Source: CAUPWF01 sp036656615
GTDB taxonomy: Bacteria; Bacillota; Clostridia; Lachnospirales; Lachnospiraceae
Length of the DNA: 64,000 nt
NCBI GenBank assembly: GCA_036656615.1
Contig: JAVXHY010000008.1
Span: 1 to 64,000 of the forward strand
Direction of reading: 5' to 3'
The translations under genes and the position numbers were made by a program. The notes beneath the pieces are model-generated. The model saw only the letters and a program-made list of their open reading frames with translations. It was not told where the DNA came from and did no database searches. Positions 60,869 through 64,000 of the stretch are shown piece after piece (positions within the stretch are counted from its first letter, which is position 1; each line of letters begins with the position of its first letter).

Positions 60869-61342
60869 TTGAAAGTAAATGAATATCAGCAAAAAGACAT
60901 TCTCAAAGATAGAATAGATTTCTATTACCGCATGAAAACCAAAGAAGTAAATGAGATATTAGATTTTTTAAGGAAACATAGTCTAAGTCTCATTGGAAAA
61001 GTAAATGACAAAGAAATCATATTTTCCTTGAATGATGTATATTATTTTGAGTCCATTGAAAAAAAGATGTTTGCATATCTTGATAATAAGGTCGTGCGAA
61101 TAGATCTACGATTACAGGATTTAGAAAATGCTTATTTTGAATTTGGATTTGTACGAATTAACAAATCTACCATATTGAATGTTTATAAAATTAACTCATT
61201 AAAATCTGAAATCAATATGCGTCTTATGGCATTACTGGACAATGGCGAAAGAGTCCAGATAAACAGAAGCTATAAAGCCAAATTCAACTTATTTCTTAAT
61301 ACAATGAATAAAGGAGGATTTCAAAATGAAAGTGATAAATAG
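60869..61342 (+). CDS. LytTR-domain transcriptional regulator
   Basis: The 157 residues have an N-terminal region of about 50 residues and a LytTR DNA-binding domain: IIFSLNDVYYFESIEKKMFAY, LQDLENAYFEFGFVRINKSTILNVYKI and NGERVQINRSYKAKFN. There is no receiver domain, as usual when paired with DUF3021. It starts at a TTG (60869) set by AAGGAGG ten bases upstream, because a nearer ATG runs into a stop. The next gene overlaps its end by 17 bases. Confidence 0.9.
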   Translation: MKVNEYQQKDILKDRIDFYYRMKTKEVNEILDFLRKHSLSLIGKVNDKEIIFSLNDVYYFESIEKKMFAYLDNKVVRIDLRLQDLENAYFEFGFVRINKSTILNVYKINSLKSEINMRLMALLDNGERVQINRSYKAKFNLFLNTMNKGGFQNESDK

Positions 61343-61751
61343 AAAAAATGTTATCCCCGTTATTTGTATAACTTATTCGATAATTTCTGTAGTATTAACT
61401 ATTTTTGAAATGTTTGATAAAGGAGAAATGAATCCTACACAGTTAAATATGTTTTTGTTTCTACTTTTGAGTGTTTTAGGTGTTAGTGTTCTTTCTCAAC
61501 ATTACAGATTAGATAGATTTTCCCCTTTGACTATGATTATTGTTCAATATTTGATTGCTGTTGCTATAATCTTAATCACTTTAAAGATTTCGTCTTATTT
61601 TGTAGATATTCATCCAGACGGATATAAAGATATGACAATATCATTTTCAATACCATATTTTATAGGAACAGCTATTTACTACATTTGTTTAAGGTTGGAA
61701 GTCCGTAAACAAAATCGCATATTAGAAAAGATTAAAAAGAACAAAAAATGA
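61326..61751 (+). CDS. DUF3021 membrane protein
   Basis: The 141 residues have four membrane segments (VIPVICITYSIISVVLTIF, LFLLLSVLGVSVLSQHY, MIIVQYLIAVAIILITL, ISFSIPYFIGTAIYYI) and a Lys-rich tail. LytTR-DUF3021 pairs are common small regulatory units in Firmicutes, in which the membrane protein restrains the regulator. Its ribosome binding site lies inside the LytTR gene, and the genes overlap by 17 bases. Confidence 0.85.
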   Translation: MKVINRKNVIPVICITYSIISVVLTIFEMFDKGEMNPTQLNMFLFLLLSVLGVSVLSQHYRLDRFSPLTMIIVQYLIAVAIILITLKISSYFVDIHPDGYKDMTISFSIPYFIGTAIYYICLRLEVRKQNRILEKIKKNKK

Positions 61752-61763
61752 AGTGGTGGTAAT

Positions 61764-61980
61764 ATGGGAAAATATTAGTTGTAGAATTTGCTAATAACGA
61801 AGATATTGTTTTCCAGCAAACAGTTGAGTGGCTATCTCATAATCTTTCTACTACCCCTACCGTGCTAGTAGAACAAAAGAGTGATTTAACAATAAATATC
61901 TTTCCTCGTACCATAACGGATAAGAATGGAAATCACTTGTACCTAACGTCTAAAGAATTTGACTTCATTTTTAGCAAAAC
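61764..61980 (+). pseudogene. frameshifted and truncated response-regulator-like gene
   Basis: ATG GGA AAA at 61764 is out of frame with GKILVVE downstream; a single missing base in the A-run would restore MGKILVVE, the usual receiver start. The remaining frame reads to a winged-helix-like ITDKNGNHLYLTSKEFDFIF and then runs across the 3' end of ptsI to a stop at 62009-62011. The C-terminal half of a winged helix is thus missing, and the middle is not a normal receiver. It is a dead fragment. Confidence 0.6.
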
Positions 61981-63581
61981 TAAAGTGTCATATTTTGGAT
62001 TTGATATTTAACTCTTGCCACACAAGATGCAGCTACGCTAAATTCATCCAATCCCATACGAATCAACATCTCTATCGCATCCGGGCTGCTCGCCATTTCT
62101 CCACACATACCAACTGGTATCCCTGCCCTGTGCCCAGCTTCTATGACCATTTGAATACTGGCAATAACTGCCGGATGAAATGGATTATATTTTGCAGCAA
62201 TTTTGGTATTTTCACGATCTACTGCTAATATATACTGCGTCAGATCATTTGTTCCAATACTAAAGAAATCTACTTCCTTTGCAAAGTGATCTGCTAAGAT
62301 AACAGAAGCTGGCGTCTCAATAATCATACCTACTTCTATATGCTCATCAAATGCAATTGATTCTGCTATCAGCTCTTTCTTACATGCTTCAAGAAGATTT
62401 TTTGCCTCCACTAATTCTTCAATAGATATAATCATAGGAAACATTACTTTTATATTTCCAAATACACTTGCTCGTAATATAGCTCGTAATTGTGTTTTAA
62501 ACATTTGTTTCATATCCAAACAAATACGAATTGCCCGCCACCCCAGAAATGGATTTTTTTCTTTATCAAATTCAAAATAAGAAAGCTTCTTGTCGCCCCC
62601 TACATCCAATGTTCGAATCGTTAATTCATCTGTACAAAGAATTGCCGCTTCTTTGTACACCCTTAACTGTTCTTCTTCTGTTGGGAAATGTGAATTATCC
62701 ATATAAAGGAATTCACTTCGAAACAACCCTACTCCCCGCTGCCCCTTTTCCACAATCTGTTTTATTTCTTCAATACGATCTACGTTGACATGCACCTGCA
62801 CCTCACATCCATCTATAGTACGTGCCGGAAGTTTTACTGACTTTTGATAGGTTAACTGCTGCAGTTCTTGTTGTTTCCTTTTTTCCGTATATTCTGTAAT
62901 CTCTTCTGGACTTGGATTGACAATAATAATTCCCGCCCCTGCATCCATAATTAAATAATCTTCTTCTGCAACACTTGATAGAATTTCTGATACCCCTACC
63001 AATGCCGGTAAACCAATATTTTTTGCCATGATTGATACATGGCTTGTGATTCCACCTTCCTTAGTTACAATCCCCAACACATAGTTTAAATCGATCATTG
63101 CCATGTCAGATGGAGTCAAATCCCGCGCCACAACAATTACACCTTCTTTGATCTCATTAAATGGATTACTTTTTTGATTTTTTAATTGACACATAAGACG
63201 ATTTCGGACATCTTTAATATCTGCCGCTCTCTCCCTCATATGTTCATCATCTATCGTATCAAATACAGCAATAAATTTTTGTGTAACCTCACACAAAGCC
63301 ACTTGTACATTCAAATGATTTTTTTCAATTAGACATCTTATAGCTTCATATAAAGCTTTATCATTTGCGATTTCCAGATGAGCCGAAAAAATATCGTTTT
63401 CTGTTGCAAGCTTTTTTAATTCTACACTTGCTTCCTGTATTGCACACTTTAATTTATCTAATTCCAATGATTCATCTTGTACCATATAGGTATCCGGCTT
63501 TAAGGAAATCTTTTTGACACAAAACACCTTCCCCATTGCAATTCCTTCTGATACAGTACGCATGACACTTAACTTATTCAT
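61980..63581 (-). CDS. ptsI: PTS enzyme I (phosphoenolpyruvate-protein phosphotransferase)
   Basis: Transfers phosphate from PEP to HPr. The 533 residues include the phospho-histidine motif GGITSHVSIMAKN near residue 180, the PEP-binding GVGLFRSEFLYM, GWRAIRICL, the metal site EVGMIIETPASV and the catalytic Cys region VGMCGEMAS near residue 490. The ATG at 63581 follows AAGAGGT; an upstream TTG at 63614 is less likely. The gene is slightly shorter than the usual 570-575 residues but looks intact. No ptsH gene lies nearby. Confidence 0.93.
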   Translation of the reverse strand: MNKLSVMRTVSEGIAMGKVFCVKKISLKPDTYMVQDESLELDKLKCAIQEASVELKKLATENDIFSAHLEIANDKALYEAIRCLIEKNHLNVQVALCEVTQKFIAVFDTIDDEHMRERAADIKDVRNRLMCQLKNQKSNPFNEIKEGVIVVARDLTPSDMAMIDLNYVLGIVTKEGGITSHVSIMAKNIGLPALVGVSEILSSVAEEDYLIMDAGAGIIIVNPSPEEITEYTEKRKQQELQQLTYQKSVKLPARTIDGCEVQVHVNVDRIEEIKQIVEKGQRGVGLFRSEFLYMDNSHFPTEEEQLRVYKEAAILCTDELTIRTLDVGGDKKLSYFEFDKEKNPFLGWRAIRICLDMKQMFKTQLRAILRASVFGNIKVMFPMIISIEELVEAKNLLEACKKELIAESIAFDEHIEVGMIIETPASVILADHFAKEVDFFSIGTNDLTQYILAVDRENTKIAAKYNPFHPAVIASIQMVIEAGHRAGIPVGMCGEMASSPDAIEMLIRMGLDEFSVAASCVARVKYQIQNMTL

Positions 63582-63685
63582 ATAATACCTCTTCTTATTC
63601 GTTGCAAATAGCAACCGTCCTAACGCTTCGGACTTACAAGATGAATTTTATCATAAATGCTTTACAAAAACAATCTTTTCAAATT

Positions 63686-64000
63686 TTACTTTCTAAGCAG
63701 CCATTCTTTGCCAGATATTCCAGGTTCTGTAAGGTTCATTGGCTCTAATATCTCATCCAATTCTTCCTCCTTTAATAATTTAGCATCCAATATTAATTGT
63801 CTGATGGATGCACCTGTTCGAATAGCCTCCTTTGCAATATCTGCTGCTGCCGTATATCCCACATGAGGACAGATTGCAGTAATAATACCCACACTGTTAT
63901 TTACCAAGTATTGACAGCGTTCTTCATTTGCTGTAATGCCCTTAATGCAATTATCTACAAATGTATGTACTGCATATCCCAATGTATCAATGGATTGAAA
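63686..64000 (-). CDS. aspA: aspartate ammonia-lyase, C-terminal part (runs off window)
   Basis: The open frame continues past the window edge, so only the last 104 residues are visible. They read SIDTLGYAVHTFVDNCIKG near the edge, then NSVGIITAICPHVGYTAAADIAKEA, ASIRQLILDAKLLKEEELDEIL and NLTEPGISGKEW, the typical ending of the AspA/FumC superfamily, AspA type. The enzyme releases ammonia from aspartate to give fumarate. It is co-directional with ptsI, 104 bases upstream of it. Confidence 0.9.
   Translation of the reverse strand, partial: FQSIDTLGYAVHTFVDNCIKGITANEERCQYLVNNSVGIITAICPHVGYTAAADIAKEAIRTGASIRQLILDAKLLKEEELDEILEPMNLTEPGISGKEWLLRK

Noticed and set aside
61980..63581. ptsI truncated by the neighbouring element scar
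   Set aside because: The C-terminal conserved motifs and a normal last helix are present, so the gene looks complete even though the convergent fragment overlaps its stop.

Overview
The window looks like a chromosomal segment of a low-GC, Gram-positive, strictly anaerobic, amino-acid- and sugar-fermenting Clostridia member, most likely Lachnospiraceae. The evidence is the canonical Firmicutes S10/spc ribosomal operon order, the zinc-ribbon S14, a Stickland-type D-proline reductase, TTGACA/TATAAT-like promoters with 17-base spacers, AGGAGG ribosome binding sites, and many ABC-fed sugar operons. The genus cannot be fixed from sequence reading alone.

Layout. (1) 1-7.2 kb, minus strand: S10/spc operon from rpsJ to rpsN, with a structured three-way-junction leader before rpsJ and tandem hairpin repeats beyond rpsN. 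(2) 7.4-9.1 kb: a TauE/SafE-type permease and a small membrane protein. (3) 9.2-24.9 kb: a selenium/proline island. It holds D-proline reductase (prdC, prdA, a small ORF, the UGA-containing selenoprotein gene prdB, prdD, prdE), tRNA-Sec lying between prdC and prdF, proline racemase prdF, a TetR regulator, and a seven-gene selenium operon (yedF, selD with an in-frame UGA, selA, selB, lysR, a cysteine desulfurase-like gene, DUF3343). The near-identical element ACTTATAG-N7-CTAT lies upstream of prdC, prdF and yedF, suggesting one regulator ties proline reduction to selenocysteine supply. (4) 25-34.8 kb: ordinary genes, including an rRNA-methyltransferase-like gene, a large double-HTH protein, a CBM9-like protein, nagB-nagA, YitT, DMT and AI-2E transporters, and a DUF2975/XRE pair. 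(5) 34.8-58 kb: a large rare-sugar/sugar-acid block. It has three FGGY kinases, GatD/GatY/GatZ homologues, a D-allulose 3-epimerase, an Rbs-type ABC importer, an SDR, an operon of GldA-like, AroE-like, cupin PgiA, PTE-like lactonase, KDPG-type aldolase and 2-hydroxyacid dehydrogenase, two zinc MDR dehydrogenases and a GntR/UTRA regulator. A palindrome TATGT-N4-ACATA sits at or next to the -10 of at least five promoters in this block and fits the GntR operator pattern, so much of the block is probably one regulon. (6) 58.3-64 kb: brnQ, a decayed mobile-element-like patch with a live LytTR-DUF3021 cassette, ptsI, and the 3' end of an aspartate ammonia-lyase gene cut by the window edge.

How it works together: proline (L to D by PrdF, then ring-opened by PrdAB with electrons probably from the RnfC-like PrdC) serves as electron acceptor, while the sugar block supplies oxidisable substrates. 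Both candidate regulons are inferred by eye from repeated sites and are the most testable new observations here.
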